Notes: a model not told the origin generated them from the sequence alone. Counted from the first letter of the stretch, positions 1 to 9,524 are shown. The stretch: DNA of 64,000 bases from Hymenobacter plasmatis (GCF_020711255.1 NZ_JAJFAW010000006.1:1-64000), one strand, 5' to 3'. Numbers and translations are program-made.

Positions 1-13
1 GTGAGCGTAAAGC

Positions 14-107
14 CCGTTATACTGAGCGCCGTGTAGCCACATGTCCGCGCCTCTTGTCATGCAGAGCGCAGCGAAGCCGGAATATGCTCCGCTCTGCATG
101 ACGTTCC
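14..107. repeat. Family A palindromic repeat, copy 1
   Basis: Intergenic repeat upstream of ureAB. Its inner arms, GTCATGCAGAGCG at 56-68 and CGCTCTGCATGAC at 90-102, are exact reverse complements. The outer left part (CGTTATACTGAGCGCC) matches the decayed copy at 31995-32047. The element ends about 17 bases before the ureAB start codon, so it forms most of the visible leader. The window begins inside this spacer, so the full extent is unknown. Confidence 0.75.
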
Positions 108-123
108 CTACTGCCCTCTACTT

Positions 124-873
124 ATGCACCTCTCCCCCAAAGACCTCGACAAGCTCGTTCTCCACCAAGCCGGTTTCGTGGCGCAGAAACGCTACGCCCG
201 CGGCCTGCTCCTGAACTACCCCGAAGCCCTGGCCCTCATCGCCACGCAGTTGCTGGAGTTCATCCGCGACGGCGAGCGGGTGGCCGTGCTCATGGACAAG
301 GGCAAGCAGCTGCTGGGCCTGGCCGACGTGCTGCCCGGCGTGGCCGACATGCTCCACGAAGTCCAAATCGAAGGCACCTTCCCCGATGGCACCAAGCTCG
401 TGACCGTGCACCACCCCATCTGCCGCGAAACCGGCGATGCCGCCCTGGCCCTCTACGGCTCCGGCCTGAGCAAAGCCCCGGCCCCCGGCGCCGCGCCCGC
501 CCCCGCCAGCCACCCCGAGCCCGGCGAATACCAGCTGCACCCCGAAGACATCATCCTCAACGAAAGCCGCGCCACGGTGGACGTGGATGTCGTGAACATG
601 GGCGACCGGCCCGTGCAGGTCGGCTCGCACTATCCTTTCTTCGAAACCAACGCGGCGCTGCACTTCAACCGCGCCGCCGCCTACGGTTTTCGCCTCAACA
701 TCCCGGCCGGCACGGCGGTGCGCTTCGAGCCCGGCGAGCGCAAGCGCGTGCGCCTGGTGGCCCTGGCCGGCGAGCGCATCGTGTACGGCGGCAATGGGCT
801 CATTGATGGGAAGCTGGATGATGCTGGAAAGAAGCAGCAGGCGCTGGGAAAACTAGGAACTAGTGACTCGTAA
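124..873 (+). CDS. ureAB: Fused urease gamma-beta subunit (UreA-UreB)
   Basis: Structural subunit of urease, which hydrolyses urea to ammonia and carbamate in the cytoplasm. Residues 1-100 are a full UreA (gamma) domain beginning [10 protein letters not shown] with KLVTVHHPI near 91-99. An Ala/Pro-rich linker spans about 115-133. Residues 134-235 are a UreB (beta) domain with [10 protein letters not shown] at 167-176 and FEPGE at 201-205. Each domain has the length usual for a separate subunit, so this is a clean in-frame fusion, a form known in some bacteria. The start codon is the first ATG after the repeat. The catalytic subunit gene ureC lies 566 bases downstream, separated by an unrelated AT-rich gene. 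The tail after residue 235 is poorly conserved. Confidence 0.95.
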   Translation: MHLSPKDLDKLVLHQAGFVAQKRYARGLLLNYPEALALIATQLLEFIRDGERVAVLMDKGKQLLGLADVLPGVADMLHEVQIEGTFPDGTKLVTVHHPICRETGDAALALYGSGLSKAPAPGAAPAPASHPEPGEYQLHPEDIILNESRATVDVDVVNMGDRPVQVGSHYPFFETNAALHFNRAAAYGFRLNIPAGTAVRFEPGERKRVRLVALAGERIVYGGNGLIDGKLDDAGKKQQALGKLGTSDS

Positions 874-882
874 TTAACCTAA

Positions 883-1437
883 ATGAAATCCTTATCAAGC
901 AAGATCAAATTAGCTGCGATAATTATTCTCTGCGTGGCAATAGTTGCTGTAGCAGGTTTTGATGGCGTGATGGACTTTCTAAAAACTATACTCATCATCA
1001 TTCTGCTTTTCCCACTGCTAGTAGGACTGTTTTACATCAAAGTTTTATTTGATGAGAAACGCTTCAAAAAGCGGTATGAAGCCTATTTGAAGAAGATGAA
1101 TGGCAGTTGTCTGCTGTTCTATAATAACCGGAAAAACAGCATTGCATTTATTGAGAAGGTGCTTGCGCCAGCTTTAAATTTCAACATTAAAATGATTCCT
1201 GTAACCAGAAGCCAGATTAAGGTTGGGCCTGAATCAGAGTTTTTCGCCAAGATGCTCGAAAGCGTTGAAACAAGAAATGGCTTTCCCTATTTAGCGAAGA
1301 TTTTAGACGAAAAAGTTTTTATGAAATCCGTTAATAATCAATTTTATAATGTGATGAATGGAAACAAGCCACTTGAGCCGCTTCTGGATAGAATAAACAC
1401 CTTCTATAGTTCCACGCCGACCGTTTCAATAGCCTAA
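883..1437 (+). CDS. Hypothetical membrane-anchored protein within the urease operon
   Basis: Unrecognised protein of 184 residues. Two hydrophobic segments (about 9-26 and 34-53) form a probable membrane hairpin, followed by a basic stretch ([15 protein letters not shown], about 57-71) and a soluble domain. No catalytic motif is visible. The base composition is strikingly AT-rich (runs of aaa/att/tta codons) compared with the GC-rich ureAB and ureC, which suggests recent acquisition. It starts 9 bases after the ureAB stop and ends one base before the ureC ATG, so it is probably co-transcribed and may be translationally coupled to ureC. No urease accessory family is recognised in it. A urea or nickel role would be guesswork. 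Confidence 0.7.
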   Translation: MKSLSSKIKLAAIIILCVAIVAVAGFDGVMDFLKTILIIILLFPLLVGLFYIKVLFDEKRFKKRYEAYLKKMNGSCLLFYNNRKNSIAFIEKVLAPALNFNIKMIPVTRSQIKVGPESEFFAKMLESVETRNGFPYLAKILDEKVFMKSVNNQFYNVMNGNKPLEPLLDRINTFYSSTPTVSIA

Positions 1438-1438
1438 T

Positions 1439-3157
<1,719 letters not shown>

Positions 3158-3158
3158 G

Positions 3159-3224
3159 ATGTAGCGCGGACTTTTAGTCCGTGAGTCAACAAATCCACTC
3201 GCGGACTAAAAGTCCGCGCTACAT
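3159..3224. repeat. Family B inverted repeat between ureC and ureF
   Basis: Arms 3159-3181 and 3202-3224 are perfect 23-base reverse complements (ATGTAGCGCGGACTTTTAGT and its complement) and pairing continues with one mismatch to a 10-base loop. Each arm is itself partly palindromic (CGGACT-TTT-AGTCCG). The element fills the whole ureC-ureF gap and ends three bases before the ureF ATG. It belongs to the same family as 7372-7457. In RNA it would form a strong hairpin that could reduce readthrough or hide the ureF start. Confidence 0.85.
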
Positions 3225-3227
3225 TCT

Positions 3228-3899
3228 ATGCAATTCGCCCGCCTCCTGCACCTCGTCGATTCGGCCATTCCCACCGGCTCATTCGCCTATTCCTACGGCC
3301 TGGAAAGCAGCATCACCTTCGGACTTATCAACTCACCCTTTGCTCTGCGTAATTACCTGTATTCCTATTTGCAGCAAGCCGGCAGTTCCGAATTACCATT
3401 CATCCATTCCACCTTTCAGCTCACCGAAACGAGCCCCGAGTTTCAAATCGTAGCTGAGGAATACGACTCGCAATTGCTCGTGCCTACCATGTACAAGGCT
3501 AGCGCTGTGCAAGGCCGCAACTGGCTAAAACTACTAGCTACATTCTACCCGGAGGCTCAATTAGAAACCATCACCCAGTGGTTCGTTGCTCATAATATTT
3601 CACCGCATTTCACACTCGTTTTTACGCTGGCGTTGCAGCGGGCCGGGTTTGCTTTAGAAGAGTTACAGGCCATGTACCTGCACATGCTGCTGCGCGACCA
3701 GCTCAGTGCCGCCATTCGCCTCGGGTTTCTGGGGCCGCTGGAGGGGCATCAGTTACAGCACGATTTCTATGCGGTGTTTGAGCATATTCTGGCGGCGCAG
3801 GCGGGTAAGGAATATTGGGAGGCTACCCGCTCTGCGTTTTTGCTTGATGCAGCGCAGGTACTGCATGAGGATATTTATTCCAAACTATTCCAAAATTAA
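3228..3899 (+). CDS. ureF: Urease accessory protein UreF
   Basis: Helical accessory protein of 223 residues that joins UreD and UreG in the complex delivering nickel and CO2 to apo-urease. Recognised by the N-terminal pattern LLHLVDSAIPTGSFAYSYGL (about 6-25), typical of UreF, and by the overall helical make-up. Length is usual for the family. The ATG at 3228 lies directly after the inverted repeat. Codon use is somewhat more AT-rich than ureC. A family A repeat separates it from ureG. No ureE, the usual nickel metallochaperone, is found in the window. Confidence 0.93.
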   Translation: MQFARLLHLVDSAIPTGSFAYSYGLESSITFGLINSPFALRNYLYSYLQQAGSSELPFIHSTFQLTETSPEFQIVAEEYDSQLLVPTMYKASAVQGRNWLKLLATFYPEAQLETITQWFVAHNISPHFTLVFTLALQRAGFALEELQAMYLHMLLRDQLSAAIRLGFLGPLEGHQLQHDFYAVFEHILAAQAGKEYWEATRSAFLLDAAQVLHEDIYSKLFQN

Positions 3900-3907
3900 A
3901 ATATACC

Positions 3908-4075
3908 GTCATGCTGAGCGAAGTCGAAGCATCTCTACTGCTTCGACTGTCATGCAGAGCGCAGCGAAGCATCTTATCCCCGTTGAACGAGTCGTGCTGA
4001 CCTGATAAGATGCTTCGCTGCGCTCTGCATGACAGACGGTGCGGGCGAGCAGCTTTAGCTCAGCACTTCATGACG
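3908..4075. repeat. Family A nested palindromic repeat, copy 2
   Basis: Nested inverted repeat between ureF and ureG. The inner arms (TGTCATGCAGAGCGCAGCGA from 3948 and its complement ending near 4034) are almost perfect and extend to a GCATCTTATC/GATAAGATGC stem. The outer arms are GTCATGCTGAGCG at 3908-3920 and a decayed complement ending CATGACG near 4075. It is the fullest copy, with the same design as those at 21015 and 30622. Confidence 0.88.
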
Positions 4076-4098
4076 GTCAACAATTAACCCTTCCCCAT

Positions 4099-4851
4099 AT
4101 GGCTTTTGTCGAAAAACTTGCTCTTCTCCTCCACGGCCACACGCACGAAGCCTACGAGTCGCCCGGCGACTTTAATGAGCGCGAAACCCGGCGGCTGCCC
4201 AGCTACCGCAACTTCCGTAAGCGGGCCTTCACGGTGGGCATCGGCGGGCCGGTGGGCACGGGCAAAACGGCCTTGCTCAAGGCGCTGTGCGAGCGGCTGC
4301 GCCATGAGTTTGAGCTGGGCGTGGTGACCAATGATATTTTCACCCGGGAAGACGCAGAGTTTCTCATTCGCAATAGTGCGCTTAGCGAAGACCGGATTGT
4401 GGGCGTAGAAACCGGCGGGTGCCCACACGCCGCCATACGCGAGGATATTTCCCTGAATATGGATGCGCTGGAAGGGCTGATGCAGCGCTTCAATTATGGC
4501 CTCGATTACCTGTTTGTGGAAAGCGGCGGCGACAACCTGGCCGCGCACTTCAGCCGCGAGCTGGTGGACTATTCCATCTACGTCATCGATGTGTCGGGCG
4601 GCGACAAAATCCCGCGCAAGGGCGGCCCCGGCATTACGCAGTCCGACCTGCTCATTATCAATAAAATTGACCTCAAAGACCTGATAAAAGCCGACCTGGG
4701 CGTGATGGAGCGCGACTCCCGCAAGATGCGCGGCGATGGCCCTTTTCTCTTCGCGCGAGCTACCGATGGCCACGGCCTCGATGAGATTATTGCCCACATC
4801 AAAGCGGCTAAGGAGCGGGCGCTGGCCGCCGTGCGGGAAGACCGCCGCTAG
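4099..4851 (+). CDS. ureG: Urease accessory GTPase UreG
   Basis: SIMIBI-class GTPase that supplies nickel to urease with UreF and UreD. With the start at 4099 it has 250 residues: P-loop GGPVGTGKT (49-57), [10 protein letters not shown] (78-87), the nickel-binding CPH at 108-110 within [28 protein letters not shown] (139-152) and the guanine motif NKID (188-191). The core begins near residue 43; the extra N-terminal stretch contains HGHTH, a small possible metal-binding patch, much less His-rich than in some UreG proteins. Upstream in-frame codons to 4039 lie inside the repeat, so 4099 is preferred. It converges with ureD, the stop codons lying five bases apart. Confidence 0.95.
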   Translation: MAFVEKLALLLHGHTHEAYESPGDFNERETRRLPSYRNFRKRAFTVGIGGPVGTGKTALLKALCERLRHEFELGVVTNDIFTREDAEFLIRNSALSEDRIVGVETGGCPHAAIREDISLNMDALEGLMQRFNYGLDYLFVESGGDNLAAHFSRELVDYSIYVIDVSGGDKIPRKGGPGITQSDLLIINKIDLKDLIKADLGVMERDSRKMRGDGPFLFARATDGHGLDEIIAHIKAAKERALAAVREDRR

Positions 4852-4856
4852 TCAGC

Positions 4857-5744
4857 TCAATATTTCCGCTGCAGGGGATTGTAGCCCAGTAACGCATCGT
4901 CGGCCAGTGCCTCAAGCAGTTGGTCGCATAGCGGCTGCAGGGCGGCGCGGCTGCGGGCGGCGGCACGCAGCACGTACACGTTTTCGCGGGCCCGGGCCAC
5001 CGAAACCAGGCACTCCTGGCTGGTGATGGTGAAATGCGGGCCGGTGCTGCCGGGCATCTTTTGCAGCTCGAGCCGGGCTGCCAGCAGGCGAAACCGCGCA
5101 TCGGTGGGGCTGCCCACCAGAAACACGGAAAAGAAGGTCTGGTAGTCGGCAAAATTGCCGGGGGAGGTGGCAATGTGCTCGGTTGGGCTGAATGCAAACC
5201 GGTCGAGCAGCACCAGCTGGCCGGCTACTCTTACGCGCAGCTCGGAGTGCAGCGACGTGAAGGCAAAACGCTCGCCCTGGTCCATGCGGCCGGAATGAAA
5301 CCAGTCGACCACCAGCAGCAGGGAATCGGGCTGCAGGTGCCACTCCTGGAGCTGCCGGTAGCGGCTCTCGGCCTGCAGCACCACGGGGTCGGGGAAGACC
5401 ACGGCCAGGGCACCTTCGGCCAGCCGGCCGGTGGTGTGCTGCTCGGCCACCGCGCCGTCTATCGACCGGAATATCTTGGTGCTGGCCTGCGTGCTCACCA
5501 CCAGCTGCGTGTGCGCCTGCCCGCTGATGCGCAGCCGAATGGCATCGCCGGCCACCATGCCGCCGCCGTAGCTCGAGAGCACCACGTGGCAGGCGGCGGT
5601 GGGGGAGTTGGGGTTGAACACCTTCAGCGGCTGCAGGCTTTTGCAGGTGATGAGGCGCGACTGGTTGCGCACCCGGGCTACTTCCAGCGTGCTCCATTCC
5701 ATGGAGGTGCCAGGGCGGGCCAAAACAGGGGCGTCGATTCTCAT
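4857..5744 (-). CDS. ureD: Urease accessory protein UreD
   Basis: Scaffold protein (called UreH in some species) that binds apo-urease and recruits UreF and UreG. The 295 residues show family features: LSSYGGGMVAGDAIRL (about 57-72), QASTKIFRS (about 85-93), and a C-terminal half including YQTFFSVFLVG. It lies on the minus strand, convergent with ureG, so it needs its own promoter although it acts with the rest of the locus. The stop (TGA at 4857-4859) is almost tail-to-tail with ureG and no terminator hairpin lies between, so antisense readthrough is possible. Start ATG at 5742-5744; the 207 bases upstream carry nothing clear for this strand. Confidence 0.92.
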   Translation of the reverse strand: MRIDAPVLARPGTSMEWSTLEVARVRNQSRLITCKSLQPLKVFNPNSPTAACHVVLSSYGGGMVAGDAIRLRISGQAHTQLVVSTQASTKIFRSIDGAVAEQHTTGRLAEGALAVVFPDPVVLQAESRYRQLQEWHLQPDSLLLVVDWFHSGRMDQGERFAFTSLHSELRVRVAGQLVLLDRFAFSPTEHIATSPGNFADYQTFFSVFLVGSPTDARFRLLAARLELQKMPGSTGPHFTITSQECLVSVARARENVYVLRAAARSRAALQPLCDQLLEALADDALLGYNPLQRKY

Positions 5745-5900
5745 ACGGGTGGGGGTTGCCAGCAGCCAGCACGGCTCCGCTAATTACGGCGCTGGCGCCT
5801 GGTAACCACCAGTGGCCGGGCCTAAAACAGTTGGGCTGGCGGGCGCGTCCGTTGGCAAGTGCTGCCAGCTGAGGGCAATAGCCGCGGGCCATGCATCGTT

Positions 5901-5930
5901 TTGGATTCGCGCGGGCTCTCTGTATTTTAG
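5901..5930 (+). promoter_or_regulatory. Bacteroidota-type promoter before the J-like gene
   Basis: TTG at 5901-5903, a 19-base spacer and TATTTTAG at 5923-5930. This fits the Bacteroidota -33 TTG / -7 TAnnTTTG pattern with the preferred spacing and one mismatch in the -7 box. It lies 21 bases before the ATG at 5952. Confidence 0.6.
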
Positions 5931-5951
5931 GGTTTCGCCCGCGCCCAGGTC

Positions 5952-6692
5952 ATGCAGAACTACTACCGCGTTTTGGGAATTGGCCCCACGGCCACGGCTG
6001 TGCAGATTGAGCTGGCCTACGTGCGGCAGCGCGCCCGTTTGAAGCGCCTGGCGGCCGACCGCGTGATGCAGTCGCGCTTGGCCGAGGTGGAAGCCGGCTA
6101 CGACATCCTGGCCAACCCGCGCCGGCGCATTGCCTACGACCTGCTCCTGGCCCAGGAGCCCGACGTGCCCGCGCCACCCCGCCGGCCCCGCAACGATGAG
6201 CAGCTGGCGCGCTACGCCCGCATGGCCCGCAGCCTCAACGCGGCGCTGCTGGCGTGCTGCCTGCTGCTGGGCTTGGATTGGGCCTTGCCGCTGCGCGAAT
6301 ACCCCAACGAAACCGTGCGCAGCCGCTTTCCGGTGGCCGTGTCGTCGTCGCTCTCCGACCCACAGCTGGCCTACCGCGTGCACACCGAGCATACCTCGTT
6401 CCGGCTGCCCAGCTCCATAGGCCACCGCGTGCGCGAAAACCAGCGCATTACCGTCTGGAAAACGCCCTTGCTGGGCGTGGTGCAGCGCGTGAGCTCCCCC
6501 GACTCTCCCGATGGCCCAGCGCCGTTTCAGCCCTACAATGGCAATATTTACGGCACCTTTGCCCTGCTGCCGCTGCTGCTGGGCGTGGTGGCGGCCGTGG
6601 GCGTGTGGCCCGGCCGCTCGCCCGAAACCGTGGTAAACACTGCCGTGGTGAGCGGGTTGTTAACGCTGCTGGCGCTGATTGTGCTCCTGTAG
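5952..6692 (+). CDS. J-domain-like membrane protein without HPD
   Basis: The first about 65 residues resemble a DnaJ J-domain: NYYRVLGIGPTATAVQIELA at the start and AGYDILANPRRRIAYD near 48-63. The HPD tripeptide that stimulates DnaK ATPase is missing; the loop reads VRQRARLKRLAADR. One transmembrane helix lies about 93-113, then a periplasmic or extracytoplasmic stretch to about 195, then two more helices (about 200-217 and 226-246). Length 246. The role is unknown: it may bind a partner through the J fold but should not activate DnaK in the standard way. It stands alone with its own promoter. Confidence 0.8.
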   Translation: MQNYYRVLGIGPTATAVQIELAYVRQRARLKRLAADRVMQSRLAEVEAGYDILANPRRRIAYDLLLAQEPDVPAPPRRPRNDEQLARYARMARSLNAALLACCLLLGLDWALPLREYPNETVRSRFPVAVSSSLSDPQLAYRVHTEHTSFRLPSSIGHRVRENQRITVWKTPLLGVVQRVSSPDSPDGPAPFQPYNGNIYGTFALLPLLLGVVAAVGVWPGRSPETVVNTAVVSGLLTLLALIVLL

Positions 6693-6803
6693 GCACCCCA
6701 TTAGGCCAGTGAAAGGGAGCCGTCGGCCCAGAATCCGGCCGCCAACAGCTCACTTTCGTTTACCGAATATTTCCTGCCAAGCCCCATTTCTGACTACCAA
6801 AAC

Positions 6804-7286
6804 ATGGACTTTACTTCTGCCCGCCCCGAAGATTTGCTGTTTGACGCTGCCCGCCGCGGCGACGTGGCCACCCTGCAGGAGCTGCTGGCCAGCGGCCTCG
6901 ACGTGAACGGGACCAACGGCAAAGGCTTCTCGGCCCTCATTCTGGCTGCGTACGATGAGCACCTCGACGCCACCAAATTCCTGCTCGGCGCCGGTGCCGA
7001 CCCCAACGTGCAGGACGTGAGCGGCAACACCGCCCTGATGGGCGTCAGCTTTAAGGGCTACCCCGAAATTGCGCGCCTGCTCATCGAGCACGGCGCCAAC
7101 CTCAACCTGCAAAATGGCAACGGCGGCACTGCCCTCATGTTTGCCACGCTGTTTGGCCGCAACAACCTGGTGAAACTCTTGGTGGAAGCCGGCGCCGACC
7201 AAACCATTCCCGACGCCCGGGGCCTCACCGCCCGCGGCCTGGCCCTGCAGCAAGGCAACGAGGAGGCACTCAAGCAACTGGCTTGA
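6804..7286 (+). CDS. Ankyrin repeat protein
   Basis: Protein of 160 residues made almost wholly of about four ankyrin repeats: DLLFDAARRGDVATLQELLA, then GFSALILAAYDEHLDATKFL, GNTALMGVSFKGYPEIARLL and GTALMFATLFGRNNLVKLLV, each ending in a GAD/GAN turn. It has no signal peptide or membrane segment, so it should be a cytoplasmic protein-binding module. The partner cannot be inferred. ATG at 6804 begins MDFTSARPEDLLFDAARRGD. It is followed by a perfect 17-bp hairpin that probably ends the transcript. Confidence 0.9.
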   Translation: MDFTSARPEDLLFDAARRGDVATLQELLASGLDVNGTNGKGFSALILAAYDEHLDATKFLLGAGADPNVQDVSGNTALMGVSFKGYPEIARLLIEHGANLNLQNGNGGTALMFATLFGRNNLVKLLVEAGADQTIPDARGLTARGLALQQGNEEALKQLA

Positions 7287-7301
7287 GCCGAAGAATGTCG
7301 G

Positions 7302-7341
7302 TAATGGTGCGCTTCGCCAATGTGGGCGAAGCGCACCATTA
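7302..7341 (+). terminator. Perfect 17-bp hairpin after the ankyrin gene
   Basis: TAATGGTGCGCTTCGCC at 7302-7318 and its exact complement at 7325-7341 enclose a six-base loop. It lies 16 bases after the stop codon. There is no clear U-tract on either strand, so it may be an inefficient terminator or a 3'-end stabiliser. Confidence 0.6.
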
Positions 7342-7371
7342 TCATTAAAGCAGCTTTAGGGGCATTATACC

Positions 7372-7457
7372 GTAGCGCGGACTTTGTAGTCCGCGTCCAA
7401 GCGCCATTAGTGCCGGTTCAATAAGCGGGGGAACGCGGACTACAAAGTCCGCGCTAC
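7372..7457. repeat. Family B inverted repeat, copy 2
   Basis: Arms 7372-7396 and 7433-7457 are perfect 25-base reverse complements beginning GTAGCGCGGACTTTGTAGTC. The 36-base loop is unrelated to the loop at 3182-3201. Each arm folds on itself (GCGGACT-TTGT-AGTCCGC). It lies between two converging genes. Confidence 0.88.
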
Positions 7458-7491
7458 AAGCAGCGGCCTACACTTGGACTCCCAAGCTGCC

Positions 7492-8034
7492 CTAGCCTTT
7501 CTGGCTGCTGCACTGGCGGCGTACGGTATCGAGCTTTTTCACGAGCGAAGCCACTTCTTGCTCATCCTGTGTGAACAGCGAGAGGGAAATGGTATCGGCG
7601 ATGCCCGAGGCGGCTTTGCCATCGGCCCGGGCGTGGCGCTTCACCACGATGTCGTAGTAGCGGCTGCCGTCTTTGTCGCGCTTTTTGGGGACGTAGGACA
7701 CGGAGCCCACTTCGGCCCACTCCAGGCTCAGGTTGAGCTCAAGCTGCACCTTGTCGTCGGTCTTGATGGCCCAGCTGCTGCCTTTTTTGCTGCTGTTGAC
7801 CGAGATGTTGCCCGAGTTGTGGTCGTCGGGGCTGCGGTATTTGCGCATGGTTTGCTTCACGCCGCAATCGGCCAAGGTCACTGTGGCTTCGCCGTCGTCC
7901 TCGGACTTGGGAAAGTGCATGAGCTGGTTGAGCCGTTTGGTGAGGGCCTGCACTTCGGCGGCCGGGGCCTGGGCGTGGGCCGCGCCGCCCAGGAGCAGGG
8001 CGCTGGCCAGGAGGGGGAGGAAAGCTTTGAGCAT
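7492..8034 (-). CDS. Secreted hypothetical protein
   Basis: Unrecognised protein of 180 residues. It has a classical signal peptide (MLKAFLPLLASALLLGGAAHAQ, cleavage probably after AHA near 20), so it is exported to the periplasm or beyond. The mature part is hydrophilic, with two cysteines (in LADCGV and RRQCSS) that could pair. Nothing suggests an enzyme. Start ATG at 8032-8034. It converges with the ankyrin gene. The 176 bases upstream hold nothing I can name. Confidence 0.8.
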   Translation of the reverse strand: MLKAFLPLLASALLLGGAAHAQAPAAEVQALTKRLNQLMHFPKSEDDGEATVTLADCGVKQTMRKYRSPDDHNSGNISVNSSKKGSSWAIKTDDKVQLELNLSLEWAEVGSVSYVPKKRDKDGSRYYDIVVKRHARADGKAASGIADTISLSLFTQDEQEVASLVKKLDTVRRQCSSQKG

Positions 8035-8210
8035 TGCAGTAAGGTGAGAAGCGTGCAGAAAAAAAGCGTTGTGGCACCCGCCCGTACGAAAAGGCCAGTG
8101 CCATAACGCCAGATGCTTACTCCCCGGTTCGGGTTGCCTGCCTGCGTAGCTTTTTATAAGCGGCTCCTTTGCCGCGCGCCTGCCAGCAAGCGGCCTGGGC
8201 TAATCGGGCA

Positions 8211-9002
8211 TTAGCCGATGCTGCGCACCACGCCGCCGTCTACGCGCACGGAAGCGCCGTTGGTGGCGGCGGCCAGGGGGCTGCACAAGAACACCACCAT
8301 GCTGGCCACTTCGTCGGTGGTGATGAAGCGCTGGAGTAGCGACGACGGCCGCGCGTGTTGGAAGAAGTCGTGTTCGGCTTCGGCCTTGGTTTTGCCTTCG
8401 GCGGCTAGTTTTTTGATGAATTCGTCGACGCCTTCGGAGGCGGTGGGACCGGGCAGCACAGCGTTCACCGTCACGCCGGTGCCTTTGGTGAGCTCAGCCA
8501 TGCCGCGGGCCACGCCGAGTTGAGCTGTTTTGGTGGTGCCGTAGTGAATCATCTCCTGCGGAATCTGGAGCGCCGATTCGCTGGAGATAAACAGGACGCG
8601 GCCCCAGTTGCTGGCCAGCATTATGGGGAAATAGTGGCGGGATAGGCGCACGCCGCTCAGCACGTTCACCTCAAAAAAACGCATCCAGTCCTCATCCGAA
8701 ATCTCGGCAAACGGCTTGGGTTCGAAAATGCCGATGTTGTTCACCAGAATGTCTACGGTGGGCACGTGGTGCAGCAGCTGGGTTACTTCGTCGGCCTTAC
8801 CGAAATCGACGGCCACGCCCCGCACCACGGCCTCCGGCGTTTCGGCCAGAATAGCGGCCCGGGCCTCCTGAATGCGAGCTTCCGTGCGGCCCGTGATGAT
8901 GACTTCGGCACCCTCGGCGGCCAGGCGGCGGGCAATGGCCAGCCCAATTCCGGCCGTGGAGCCGGTGACGAGAGCGACTTTATCGGTGAGTTGTAAATCC
9001 AT
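8211..9002 (-). CDS. Short-chain dehydrogenase/reductase (SDR)
   Basis: Cytoplasmic NAD(P)-dependent oxidoreductase of 263 residues with a Rossmann fold. Visible motifs: cofactor loop TGSTAGIG (13-20), NNIG (88-91), catalytic Ser in FISSES (140-141), Tyr154 and Lys158 (YGTTK). ITGRTEARIQ near 36-45 suggests NADP preference through Arg39. It resembles the FabG-like branch, but the substrate cannot be told. It is probably co-directional with, but not tightly linked to, the DUF1304 gene 68 bases upstream. Confidence 0.9.
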   Translation of the reverse strand: MDLQLTDKVALVTGSTAGIGLAIARRLAAEGAEVIITGRTEARIQEARAAILAETPEAVVRGVAVDFGKADEVTQLLHHVPTVDILVNNIGIFEPKPFAEISDEDWMRFFEVNVLSGVRLSRHYFPIMLASNWGRVLFISSESALQIPQEMIHYGTTKTAQLGVARGMAELTKGTGVTVNAVLPGPTASEGVDEFIKKLAAEGKTKAEAEHDFFQHARPSSLLQRFITTDEVASMVVFLCSPLAAATNGASVRVDGGVVRSIG

Positions 9003-9070
9003 GGTAATTGAACGGCTAGGCCTGAAACGTAAAAGCCTAAACGTGCCAAGTCCGGATTTGTATGCCGGGG

Positions 9071-9478
9071 CTACAACTTATACGGCAAACCCGGGCCTGC
9101 TCCCGGGGCTAGCGCCATTTGCAGCGCCGCCAGAGCCAGCAGCGCCGGGACGGTTTGCACCAGCAGGATGCGCGGCCCCGCCGTGAGGGCCCCGTAAATG
9201 CCGGCCACCGCCACGCAGCCCAGGAAGAAACACGCCACGTTGAAATGCCAGCCGGGGTCGGTGATGAGCAGCGACCAGACTAGGCCCGCCGCCAGAAAGC
9301 CGTTGTACAGCCCCTGGTTGGCCGCCAGCACCTTGGTGGGCACAAACAGCTCCGGCCGCAACGACCGAAACGTCTTCGGCCCGCGGGTGGTCCAGGCAAA
9401 CATCTCCAGCCACAGAATGTAGAGATGAATGAGCGCCACCAGGCCGAGAAGGGCTTGGCTGAGAAGATGTGGGTTCAT
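9071..9478 (-). CDS. DUF1304 family membrane protein
   Basis: Integral membrane protein of 135 residues with four hydrophobic helices (about 6-27, 54-73, 78-97 and 103-125). The N-terminal ALIHLYILWLEMFAW, the NQGLYNGFLA segment and the small size match the DUF1304 family, whose function is unknown. Start ATG 9476-9478. It lies upstream of the SDR gene on the same strand and may share its transcript. Confidence 0.85.
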   Translation of the reverse strand: MNPHLLSQALLGLVALIHLYILWLEMFAWTTRGPKTFRSLRPELFVPTKVLAANQGLYNGFLAAGLVWSLLITDPGWHFNVACFFLGCVAVAGIYGALTAGPRILLVQTVPALLALAALQMALAPGAGPGLPYKL

Positions 9479-9524
9479 AGCGGCCGGTGGGTTGAGGTTT
9501 GCCCAGCCAACTTACAGCTATCTC

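Noticed and set aside
3181..3453. Rightward frame of 90 codons overlapping ureF
   Set aside because: It begins inside the inverted repeat and overlaps ureF in a different frame without any motif.
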